A stretch of DNA of 17,140 bases from NCBI GenBank assembly GCA_028696915.1, contig JAQVGB010000013.1:1-17140 (forward strand), written 5' to 3'. A program made the position numbers and the translations under genes. Positions 1 through 6,096 of the stretch are shown one piece after another. Source of the stretch: Candidatus Dojkabacteria bacterium (GTDB taxonomy: Bacteria > Patescibacteriota > Dojkabacteria > SC72 > JAFGCJ01). Numbering within the stretch: position 1 is the stretch's first letter; the number at the start of each line of letters is the position of its first letter. The notes under the pieces are model-generated. The model searched no databases. It was not told the DNA's origin and was given only the letters and a program-made list of their open reading frames with translations.

Positions 1-729
1 CCCCACCACCTGATCGATATCATTCCTCCGGAACATCCCGTCACCCTCGCCCAGTTCAAAGAGATGGCGGATGAGCGTATTCAAAATATACTGAGCCGTG
101 GAAAGCTTCCTATACTGGTCGGCGGGACCGGGTTGTACCTCGATAGTCTCGTATATAACTTCGATCTGCAAAAAGAAAAGGTTCAGCCGACACTGCGAAA
201 AAAACTGCAGGAGCTGGACCTGCCGTCACTTCAGGAAATGCTCATATCGCTCTCTCCGGAAACATTGAATGAAATGACAGAAAGCGACCAAAAGAATCCT
301 CACCGCCTGATGCGTGCGATTGAACGCATCTCCCAGGGAAAACGAGTCCCGTATGATCGAGGCGAAAAGAAATACAAAACACTCTATCTCGTAATTTCAC
401 CTGACCCGGATGCTCTGGAGAAAAATATCCGGGACCGGCTGCATAGAATGCTCGAGATGGGACTTGAGGAGGAGAACAAACGACTCCGCGACAGGGGCCT
501 CGATTCGAAGTCATCACCGCTTAATTCCATCGGCTACCGGGAATTCGACGACTACTTTGCCGGGACACAGAGCCTTGATGAGACCGAAGCGCTCATCACG
601 ATCCACACGCGCCAATACGCACGACGTCAGATGACCTGGTTCAAACGGAACCCTGACGTGGTTTGGGTTGATGGATTGGATGAAGCGATGGCGCATGTGA
701 AGCCCTTTCTTGGGAAAGACCGCACCTGA
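1..729 (+). CDS. miaA: tRNA dimethylallyltransferase MiaA, 5'-truncated by window edge
   Basis: MiaA transfers a dimethylallyl group from DMAPP to N6 of A37 in tRNAs reading UNN codons. The frame is open from base 1, so the gene starts outside the window; about 242 codons of a family length near 300 remain, and the N-terminal P-loop is missing. Visible family signatures are PHHLIDIIPPEHP at the very start, GKLPILVGGTGLYLDSLVY (codons from about 99), the Arg-rich DRLHRMLEMGLEEE segment, NSIGYREF, and the C-terminal RQYARRQMTWFKR that contacts tRNA and pyrophosphate. The gene ends in TGA at 727-729 and faces serS tail to tail with a 21-base gap in which I see no terminator hairpin. Identification is firm. 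Confidence 0.96.
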   Translation, partial: PHHLIDIIPPEHPVTLAQFKEMADERIQNILSRGKLPILVGGTGLYLDSLVYNFDLQKEKVQPTLRKKLQELDLPSLQEMLISLSPETLNEMTESDQKNPHRLMRAIERISQGKRVPYDRGEKKYKTLYLVISPDPDALEKNIRDRLHRMLEMGLEEENKRLRDRGLDSKSSPLNSIGYREFDDYFAGTQSLDETEALITIHTRQYARRQMTWFKRNPDVVWVDGLDEAMAHVKPFLGKDRT

Positions 730-750
730 TCACAGAGCGTACACTCCGTC

Positions 751-2022
751 CTACTCAACAGTCTTGATCACATCTTTTTTCATGAAGTCACGCAGGACTT
801 CCGGCACTATGACTGATCCGTCCTTTTGCTGATAGGTTTCAAGCAATGCGACCATCAGCCGGCTATTCGCAAGGCCTGACGCATTGAGCGTGTGTACGAA
901 CCGAGTTGAACCATCTTCAGTACGAAAGCGAATATTTCCACGACGAGCCTGGAAGTCGCGTGCGTTCGAAACAGAGCTGACCTCCGACCACATCTTCGCA
1001 AATGGAAGCCACACTTCGACATCATACGTGCGCGCCATGCCAAACGACATATCTTCTGCCGCAAGCCGCACCACCCGGTATCGGAGGTTGAGGCTTTGGA
1101 CCAATCCTTCCGCTCGTGCAAGCAGTTCCTCAAACGCGTTGTCCGAATCCCCGGGCACGGTATACTGCACCATTTCGACTTTATCGAACTGATGGACCCG
1201 CATCAAACCGCGATCGGTCGCCCGGTACGATCCTGCTTCACGCCGGTAACACGGTGTATAGGCACAGTATTTTTTGGGAAGGTCCGCTTCGGACAGGATC
1301 TCGTCCCGGTGCACATTCACAAGTGCCGTCTCCGCTGTTGGGATCAGACATAATTCGTCCTGTGTCCAGTAGACATCATCCTCGAATTTCGGAAGCTGAC
1401 CGGCGGTGAATGCTGACTGTCGGTTTACCAGATGCGGCGGGATCACCGCGGTATATCCGTCCTGGGTATGCGTGGCAAGATAGAAGTTTATGAGCGACCA
1501 CTCGAGCATAGCACCGTCCCCCATATAGAGCGGAAACTGTGATCCACTCATTTTGGCCGCCCGGTCGAAATCAAGCATACCAATCCCTTTCGCAACCGCC
1601 AGGTGGTCCTTCATTTCAAATTCATGATGGGGCTCCTCCCCCCACTCATGCAATACCTCGTTCGCTTCTTTTCCACCTGCCTGAACATTTTCATCAGGAA
1701 TATTCGGGAGTCTATGAAGATGTTCCTGATACTCCTGCTCAAGCCGACGTGCATCATCTTCGAGCCGGTGGACTTCAACAGCGGCTTCTTTTAGTTTCGC
1801 AAGTTCGTCTTTGAATTCAACGCTCCCCTTCTCCATTTTCGCAACTTGATCTTCCTGTTTTGCCTGCTTTGCCCTGTTTTCCTCAAATGCATGCAGTGCT
1901 GTCTTGTATTGCATGTACCTATCGACAAGGCCCTCCAGATCAAGCTCTTCAGCGGGCATCCGCTTGAGAAGGGCATTTTTAACTTCCTCCGTGTGCTCAG
2001 CAATATATTTTATATCAAGCAT
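751..2022 (-). CDS. serS: seryl-tRNA synthetase (class II)
   Basis: SerRS charges tRNA-Ser with serine via a seryl-adenylate. The 423-residue length is normal. Residues 1-110 form the N-terminal region, with a long charged antiparallel coiled coil (about 40-105) that grips the tRNA-Ser variable arm. The class II core follows: TAETALVNVH (229-238, serine site), motif 2 around YRREAGSYRATDRGLMRVHQ (259-278), SFGMARTYDVEVWLP, EVSSVSNARDFQARR, and motif 3 ASGLANSRLMVALLETYQ (381-398) with the conserved Arg388. Motif 3 reads GLANSR where GLAVGR is common. The ATG at 2022 gives the usual MLDIKxI beginning. No Shine-Dalgarno precedes it. A TATACT -10 at 2068-2063 implies a leader of about 34 nt, and a further upstream promoter may give a longer leader containing a serine-rich reading frame. 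Confidence 0.96.
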   Translation of the reverse strand: MLDIKYIAEHTEEVKNALLKRMPAEELDLEGLVDRYMQYKTALHAFEENRAKQAKQEDQVAKMEKGSVEFKDELAKLKEAAVEVHRLEDDARRLEQEYQEHLHRLPNIPDENVQAGGKEANEVLHEWGEEPHHEFEMKDHLAVAKGIGMLDFDRAAKMSGSQFPLYMGDGAMLEWSLINFYLATHTQDGYTAVIPPHLVNRQSAFTAGQLPKFEDDVYWTQDELCLIPTAETALVNVHRDEILSEADLPKKYCAYTPCYRREAGSYRATDRGLMRVHQFDKVEMVQYTVPGDSDNAFEELLARAEGLVQSLNLRYRVVRLAAEDMSFGMARTYDVEVWLPFAKMWSEVSSVSNARDFQARRGNIRFRTEDGSTRFVHTLNASGLANSRLMVALLETYQQKDGSVIVPEVLRDFMKKDVIKTVE

Positions 2023-2062
2023 TTCATTAAACGCTCATCTTAGTTTCAAATCCTTTTCATCA

Positions 2063-2068
2063 AGTATA
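2063..2068 (-). promoter_or_regulatory. serS proximal -10 box
   Basis: On the minus strand this is TATACT, the same -10 hexamer seen before lysS and in the HD/DHH promoter. It predicts a start near 2056 and a leader of about 34 nt. No good -35 is present at 16-18 bp; the best match shares 3 of 6 bases. The start site is inferred, not observed. Confidence 0.5.
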
Positions 2069-2108
2069 GCGGGAGATCGGCAAGATCACCACAAACCTTC
2101 CGGGAGCA

Positions 2109-2162
2109 TAGACACTGCAAAAGGAGACAGTCTAGCATAAGACCCGGGAGGCGGGGCTAGAC
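2109..2162 (-). promoter_or_regulatory. mutually exclusive hairpins upstream of serS (attenuator-like)
   Basis: In a minus-strand transcript GTCTAGC (2162-2156) pairs perfectly with GCTAGAC (2136-2130). Directly inside it CCCG (2155-2152) pairs with CGGG (2146-2143) around a CCTCC loop, giving 11 bp with a 6-nt bulge. The 3' arm's TAGAC (2134-2130) can instead pair with GTCTA (2113-2109), extended by TG/CA (2129-2128 with 2117-2116); the two hairpins exclude each other. The first hairpin is followed by a pyrimidine-rich TGTCTCCTTTT rather than a clean U-tract, so it is at best a weak intrinsic terminator. The 5' arm coincides with two adjacent serine codons of the overlapping small ORF. Confidence 0.4.
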
Positions 2163-2203
2163 AGGAACGAGGTATCGAAACTGAACACACTGACCTTTTT
2201 CAT
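2132..2203 (-). CDS. candidate serine-rich leader peptide of serS (23 aa)
   Basis: This is a 23-codon frame, ATG at 2203-2201 to TAG at 2134-2132, lying between the HD gene and serS. It starts MKKVSVF and contains serine at positions 5, 8, 12, 15, 16 and 19, six of 23 residues, four of them in the span 12-19. The ATG lies eight bases past a TACAAT -10 box, so the message would be almost leaderless, the arrangement seen for several genes here. Ser15-Ser16 (TCT AGC) make up six of the seven bases of the 5' arm of the hairpin at 2162-2130, and the stop codon lies in its 3' arm. By analogy with trp or pheST leader peptides, stalling on serine codons could switch the fold and raise serS expression. 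This is inference; the ORF is short and no strong terminator is visible. Confidence 0.42.
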   Translation of the reverse strand: MKKVSVFSFDTSFLSSPASRVLC

Positions 2204-2211
2204 TACGTCGG

Positions 2212-2240
2212 ATTGTAACACGCTATCCGTACCGAAACAA
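2212..2240 (-). promoter_or_regulatory. distal serS / leader-peptide promoter
   Basis: On the minus strand TTGTTT (2240-2235) is followed by a 17-bp spacer and TACAAT (2217-2212), with predicted +1 near 2205-2204. The -10 matches 5 of 6 consensus bases, the -35 matches 3 of 6. It begins just past the stop of the upstream HD gene and would generate a transcript that starts at the 23-codon leader frame and could run on into serS. Confidence 0.42.
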
Positions 2241-2245
2241 TCTAC

Positions 2246-2797
2246 TCACAGGCCGAGCTCGCCACGGATTCCTTTCATTGCATCAAGCACGGTCTGCAGA
2301 TGCTCATCGAGATCGACCCCGAGTTCTTCTGCACCATTCATGATATCTTCACGACTGACACCCTTGGCAAAATCCTTTTTCTTCATCCGTTTCTTGATCG
2401 AATCGATCTCGAGTGACGACATTTTGTCCTCACGGACAAGCGCACACGCAACAATGAAACCGGTCAATTCATCCACGGCAAACAGTGCTTTCGCCATTTT
2501 TGTCGGTCGAGATTCCGGCTGGTTGCGAAGTCCATGACCAATGATCGCCTGTATTGCGTCCCTATCTACGCCTTTTTCAGCAAGCAATTCCAACGCCCAT
2601 TTCGATGGATGGTTCTCACCTTCTTTTTCATAGTCGAAGTCATGCAGGAGTCCGCATACTGACCACTTTTCTTCATCTTCATTAAACCTCTTCGCATACG
2701 CCACCATCGCCGCCTCAACAGCCAGCATGTGCTTAATGAGATTTTTATTTTTCGTATGCTCCTCAACGAGCGCTAACGCTTCCTGTCGTGTCATCAT
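2246..2797 (-). CDS. HD-domain protein, putative metal-dependent phosphohydrolase
   Basis: This is a 183-residue single-domain protein of the HD superfamily, probably cytoplasmic. The expected metal ligands are visible in order: His23 (in NLIKHML), His52-Asp53 (in CGLLHDFDYE), His63, His88 (in AIIGHGLRN) and Asp109 (in FAVDELTGF). The C-terminal third (about 115-183) is helical and charged. HD proteins of this size cleave phosphomonoesters or nucleotides, but the substrate cannot be read from the sequence. The start is ATG at 2797, or the adjacent in-frame ATG at 2794; there is no Shine-Dalgarno. It is divergent from the DHH phosphoesterase gene and shares a palindromic -10 with it, which suggests co-regulation and perhaps a related nucleotide-turnover role (inference). 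Confidence 0.85.
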   Translation of the reverse strand: MMTRQEALALVEEHTKNKNLIKHMLAVEAAMVAYAKRFNEDEEKWSVCGLLHDFDYEKEGENHPSKWALELLAEKGVDRDAIQAIIGHGLRNQPESRPTKMAKALFAVDELTGFIVACALVREDKMSSLEIDSIKKRMKKKDFAKGVSREDIMNGAEELGVDLDEHLQTVLDAMKGIRGELGL

Positions 2798-2824
2798 AAT
2801 AAATTGTTAACTTACGTCTCTGTC

Positions 2825-2836
2825 GTAGTATACTAC
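2825..2836. promoter_or_regulatory. symmetric bidirectional promoter core (HD gene / DHH gene)
   Basis: GTAGTATACTAC is a perfect 12-bp palindrome that presents TATACT as a -10 box on both strands (2829-2834 plus, 2832-2827 minus). Plus: TTAACT at 2807-2812 with a 16-bp spacer, predicted +1 at 2841, which is the A of the DHH-gene ATG, so that message would be leaderless. Minus: TTGTTG (2855-2850) with a 17-bp spacer, predicted +1 near 2820, about 23 nt before the HD ATG. The two starts would compete for one melting region. Confidence 0.6.
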
Positions 2837-2840
2837 GGGC

Positions 2841-3908
2841 ATGGTTGACCAACAACAAACCGCTGTTAATGAGAAACTGCTGATCGATACGATCGAACAG
2901 GCGGAAAATATTCTCGTAACGACACATTTCAACATTGATCTCGATGCCGTTTGCAGTCTTTTGCTGATGCGGGCAATCCTCAAAGACTGTTTTCATAAGA
3001 AAAATTACAAACTTCTCGTCCGCGAGCCCTCATATCCGGGAAAAATGATCCGCGGACTGCCCGGAGCGGCGGAGATACAGGCAATCCCACTGGACACCCC
3101 GGTTTCCTTGCAGGAGTATGACCTCATCATCATTGTAGACGCACAAGACGCATCAAGGTGTACCGGACCGGTAGAATACAAGAAAGACTATCAACGAAAA
3201 ACGATCGTCTTCGACCACCATTCCCCGGCGCCACAATTCTCACCACTTCTTGTTGTTAATCAGCATCTTTCGTCAGCGTCAGAGCAAATTTTTGCAACAT
3301 TCTCGGATATTTTCCCTGATATACGGACCGACAGTACTGTCGCAACACTCACGCAAATCGGCATCGCCGCTGATACGGGACGGTTTCTTTACAAAGATCT
3401 TATCAGGCCCCAAACGTTCCAATACATGGCGGACCTGTACGCCATTGCTCCCGTAGATTTTGAACTGGCACTTAGTCGTGTCATTACATTGACACGCGGT
3501 GGAATAAAGATCGTGCATCACATGCTTTCTAATCTCGGATATGGAGACGATTTCGCATATTCCTGGATCGATCCAGAATTCATGAAGCAAAATACGTTCG
3601 ACACCCAGGACATCCGGACCGGCGCAGATTTCTTTCTCAACATGATGCGTAATGTCGACACAATTTCGTGGTGGTTCACCGTCAGAGAACATACCGTCAA
3701 AGGCATGTGGAAAATATCATTTCGAAGCATCTCCGGAAAAGTCGAGGTTCTTCCAATCGCCAAAGAGCTGGGCGGCGGCGGTCATCCGAATGCCGCAGGA
3801 GTCGAAATCCCCGCAAAGACCGTGCATGAAGCGGTCAAGAAAGTCCTTTCCCTTGTTCAAGCGACAGAAATGACCACAGACTCAAACCCTCTACAGAAAT
3901 CACCCTAG
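2841..3908 (+). CDS. DHH/DHHA1 phosphoesterase (NrnA-like)
   Basis: This 355-residue protein has the DHH then DHHA1 architecture of NrnA-type oligoribonucleases and pAp phosphatases, which degrade 2-5-mer RNA, pAp or cyclic-dinucleotide products with Mn2+. Motif I is THFNIDLDAVCS (His29, Asp33, Asp35), motif II IIIVDAQDASR (Asp100), motif III VFDHHSP (Asp125-His126-His127), motif IV GIAADTGRF (Asp179). The DHHA1 glycine loop GGGGHPNAAG is at 311-320. All metal and substrate residues I expect are present. It starts at ATG 2841 with no untranslated leader if the TATACT at 2829-2834 is used. It is divergent from the HD gene and convergent with the ABC-2 permease genes (25-base gap). Which NrnA-family substrate it prefers cannot be told. 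Confidence 0.9.
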   Translation: MVDQQQTAVNEKLLIDTIEQAENILVTTHFNIDLDAVCSLLLMRAILKDCFHKKNYKLLVREPSYPGKMIRGLPGAAEIQAIPLDTPVSLQEYDLIIIVDAQDASRCTGPVEYKKDYQRKTIVFDHHSPAPQFSPLLVVNQHLSSASEQIFATFSDIFPDIRTDSTVATLTQIGIAADTGRFLYKDLIRPQTFQYMADLYAIAPVDFELALSRVITLTRGGIKIVHHMLSNLGYGDDFAYSWIDPEFMKQNTFDTQDIRTGADFFLNMMRNVDTISWWFTVREHTVKGMWKISFRSISGKVEVLPIAKELGGGGHPNAAGVEIPAKTVHEAVKKVLSLVQATEMTTDSNPLQKSP

Positions 3909-3933
3909 ACATTCCTAACCCCGAGTAAGAAAC

Positions 3934-4779
3934 CTATTCATACCGAACACCATTATCAAGATAGTACCTGACACCGTACCGCCATACCACTGAAGAAGCG
4001 ACTACTCCCAAAAACGCCATCACGACACCAACACCCAACCACCATAGCGGAAGCTTCCCGGCAAGAAGACCTGCGGGGACGGTCGAAACAAACGCCAATG
4101 GCACAACAAAATAGAATAGATTCTTTACGCTGCCACCCCAGAAATCGACCGGGTACCGGGCGAGCGTGAACACCGGATTTGCAACATGCCCAAGGTACGT
4201 CCGATTCGTCCAGAACGACAGAGAATTCACCAGAAGATATAACCCGTACATGATCGCGAGTCCCTCAAACAGCCCCACGGCGGCAAACACTATCTCCATT
4301 AATCCAACATTAATACCCGAAGAAACGACAGCAACCGTCAGTAACCCCGCCCCCGCAACGACATCAGCGATCCGCGTCACATCAAGCTCGGAAAAAGAAA
4401 TGAAAAACCGCGAGTTTACCGGCTTGAGCAGTACCGAGCTCATCATCCCGGTCTGCAGGCGTTCCTCAAGAAGCGAGATACCGCGCTTGTAGAACACCCA
4501 CGACAGGCCCTCTGAAACATAAAACATCCCCAACACCATTAAGACCTCATGTGCATCCCACCCCGCAATCGTCGAAACAAACTGGTACGGGAGCGTGAGC
4601 ACGATTACCCGCATGATCAGCACCGGAAGAATTCCAATAAACCGAGCCACCGTGTCCAGCCGGTAGTGCATGATTCTCGAAAACGAAACCGCGACCATCG
4701 CGCCCCAAATCCGGACATGCCGGATAATCGTCCGGACACTCATTTTCACCCGCCCTCGTATCGTCGCAATTCTTCTCAT
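3934..4779 (-). CDS. ABC-2 family transporter permease (second of a pair)
   Basis: This is a hydrophobic membrane protein of about 281 residues with about six membrane segments. It resembles the ABC-2 family permeases once called DUF990, which occur as two dissimilar permeases plus an ATPase. Supporting features are the early SRIMHYRLDTVARFIG segment, the cytoplasmic LEERLQTGMMSSVLLKPVNSRFF turn (the L-x-KP-x-N element typical of the family), and the terminal YGVRYYLDNGVRYE. I chose ATG 4779 because it overlaps the stop of the upstream permease in an ATGA (4776-4779), typical of translational coupling. An ATG at 4788 and one at 4743 are also in frame. The substrate is unknown. No ATP-binding subunit lies beside it in this window. 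Confidence 0.82.
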   Translation of the reverse strand: MRRIATIRGRVKMSVRTIIRHVRIWGAMVAVSFSRIMHYRLDTVARFIGILPVLIMRVIVLTLPYQFVSTIAGWDAHEVLMVLGMFYVSEGLSWVFYKRGISLLEERLQTGMMSSVLLKPVNSRFFISFSELDVTRIADVVAGAGLLTVAVVSSGINVGLMEIVFAAVGLFEGLAIMYGLYLLVNSLSFWTNRTYLGHVANPVFTLARYPVDFWGGSVKNLFYFVVPLAFVSTVPAGLLAGKLPLWWLGVGVVMAFLGVVASSVVWRYGVRYYLDNGVRYE

Positions 4780-5579
4780 GCTTCCCATGGATCAATATAC
4801 ATCTTTGCCATCCGCATGATCACCGCACCCCCTACCACAAATACCGCAATCCATACGATCCCTCCCAGCAGTCCAAGGAACATTTCGCCTGCGTCTACAA
4901 ACCCGACAGCGATCTCGACAGGAAGAGAATACATAAACCGGAACGGAAGGGCCGTGGCAAACGACTGGGCCCACTCGGGAAGAAGGACCAGCGGCACCGT
5001 AATACCCCCCAAAAGCCGTGACATCGCATGATATACGATGCTCACTCCGTCCGCCCGCCCCGTCCACATGACCACATGAGCGACCGTAATATCCATCACA
5101 AACCTGAGCACCATCGCTACGAAAACTGCCCCTGCGATATAGATCAACCGACCGGGCTCACATTCCAGCATATTCATATGCAGTGCTACTCCCATCCCCG
5201 CCAGCCACAGCGGAATCAGTGCACCTACCGCTACAAATTTGTGCGACAGGTCAAGTCCCAGCCGGTACAGCACGACCCCCACCGGCCGCACCAGATACGA
5301 ACCGTAGCGTCCCAAGGCAATATCCTGAGCAAGCGCATCGAACGTCCACGATGAAACAAGCCGTGACATCAGCAGGATCAGCAGATAGTACGTGATAATA
5401 GTGCTCGTTCCCAAAGGAAACCCACCCTCAGTCCGCGAAGACGCAATCCACACAACTGCCCACGCAACGGGCTCGATGACCGCAGAAACGGTCCACACAA
5501 CAATCCTGGTCCCATGTGACCTCTCTTCTGTGAGCCCCGCATGAAAAACCGCAATGACCGACCTACCGTTGTGTTGCAT
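4776..5579 (-). CDS. ABC-2 family transporter permease (first of a pair)
   Basis: This is a membrane protein of about 267 residues with roughly six hydrophobic segments, the partner of the following permease, to which it is coupled by an ATGA overlap. The family-like features are the SSWTFDALAQDIALGRYGSYLVRPVGVVLYR cytoplasmic region (18-residue core LAQDIALGRYGSYLVRPV) and the late PFRFMYSLPVEIAVGF element; both permeases share the pattern of a charged L/RP turn after the second membrane segment. I prefer ATG 5579, which places the N-terminus as MQHNGRSVIAVF. ATG 5618 adds 13 residues and deepens the overlap with the upstream gene to 56 bases. A permease pair without an adjacent ATPase implies the ATPase is encoded elsewhere or lost. 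Confidence 0.8.
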   Translation of the reverse strand: MQHNGRSVIAVFHAGLTEERSHGTRIVVWTVSAVIEPVAWAVVWIASSRTEGGFPLGTSTIITYYLLILLMSRLVSSWTFDALAQDIALGRYGSYLVRPVGVVLYRLGLDLSHKFVAVGALIPLWLAGMGVALHMNMLECEPGRLIYIAGAVFVAMVLRFVMDITVAHVVMWTGRADGVSIVYHAMSRLLGGITVPLVLLPEWAQSFATALPFRFMYSLPVEIAVGFVDAGEMFLGLLGGIVWIAVFVVGGAVIMRMAKMYIDPWEA

Positions 5580-5970
5580 TCCCCGTCGTATGGTGAGATT
5601 GATCTTCGGCGTGACCATCTGAAGACTTCAGGTCAGACGTCGATTCTTTCGGACCGTTTTCAGCATATCGGTCAGTGGCAGACCCATCCGGTCCATTCTG
5701 AGGACTACCCTTCTTGAGATCATTCAGTTTCCACATGAAGAGCCGTGCTCTGTTTTTCGCATTGGGATAATCGACCGCAAACGACAGCGCCTGCTCGACA
5801 AGCGCGCGCGGCTCATTTCTCGCGAGTTTGATATAGAGTGCTTTGTGTTTCAGATCGTCAAGTTTAACGGCGATCCGGTATCCGAAATCCTGGAACTCCT
5901 GGGTGACAAAACGGCTCCCGTCAAAGAGCTCTTTTTGCTGTTGTTTGAGGAGTTCTTTAATAGATTTCAC
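5563..5970 (-). CDS. conserved-looking small helical protein, function unknown
   Basis: This 135-residue protein has a GTG start (5970-5968). The nearest in-frame upstream stop is at 5994-5992, and I see no other usable start between. Residues 1-88 look like a compact helical domain, with KLDDLKHKALYIKLARNE and DYPNAKNRARLFMWKLNDL as the most distinctive stretches. Residues 89-135 are a polar, Ser/Asp/His-rich tail likely to be disordered. There is no signal peptide or membrane segment. Its 3' end overlaps the start of the first ABC-2 permease, so the three genes are probably one operon. I do not assign a function; a transporter accessory role is only suggested by position. Confidence 0.7.
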   Translation of the reverse strand: MKSIKELLKQQQKELFDGSRFVTQEFQDFGYRIAVKLDDLKHKALYIKLARNEPRALVEQALSFAVDYPNAKNRARLFMWKLNDLKKGSPQNGPDGSATDRYAENGPKESTSDLKSSDGHAEDQSHHTTGNATQR

Positions 5971-6027
5971 GGGTGGACTGCCACCGGAACACTACAAGCC
6001 CGGCCTCTGCGATCAGAATTAATTCAT

Positions 6028-6051
6028 TTTCATGAAATACGAAATCTTCGT
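6028..6051. other. small inverted repeats in the gap downstream of lysS
   Basis: The 126-base gap 5971-6096 contains the 10-bp palindrome TTTCATGAAA (6028-6037), next to ACGAA/TTCGT around a 3-nt loop (6039-6051). Either could end or stabilise the lysS message, but no proper U-tract follows. TTGACA occurs on the minus strand at 6086-6081 with no matching -10. I see nothing else here. Confidence 0.25.
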
Positions 6052-6096
6052 GACACCGCCTGCTGATCATTCGAAACCGTTGTCAACACAATCATC

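Noticed and set aside
2023..2245. T-box leader before serS
   Set aside because: The conserved T-box antiterminator sequence and a specifier loop are not recognisable, and no intrinsic terminator with a U-tract is present.
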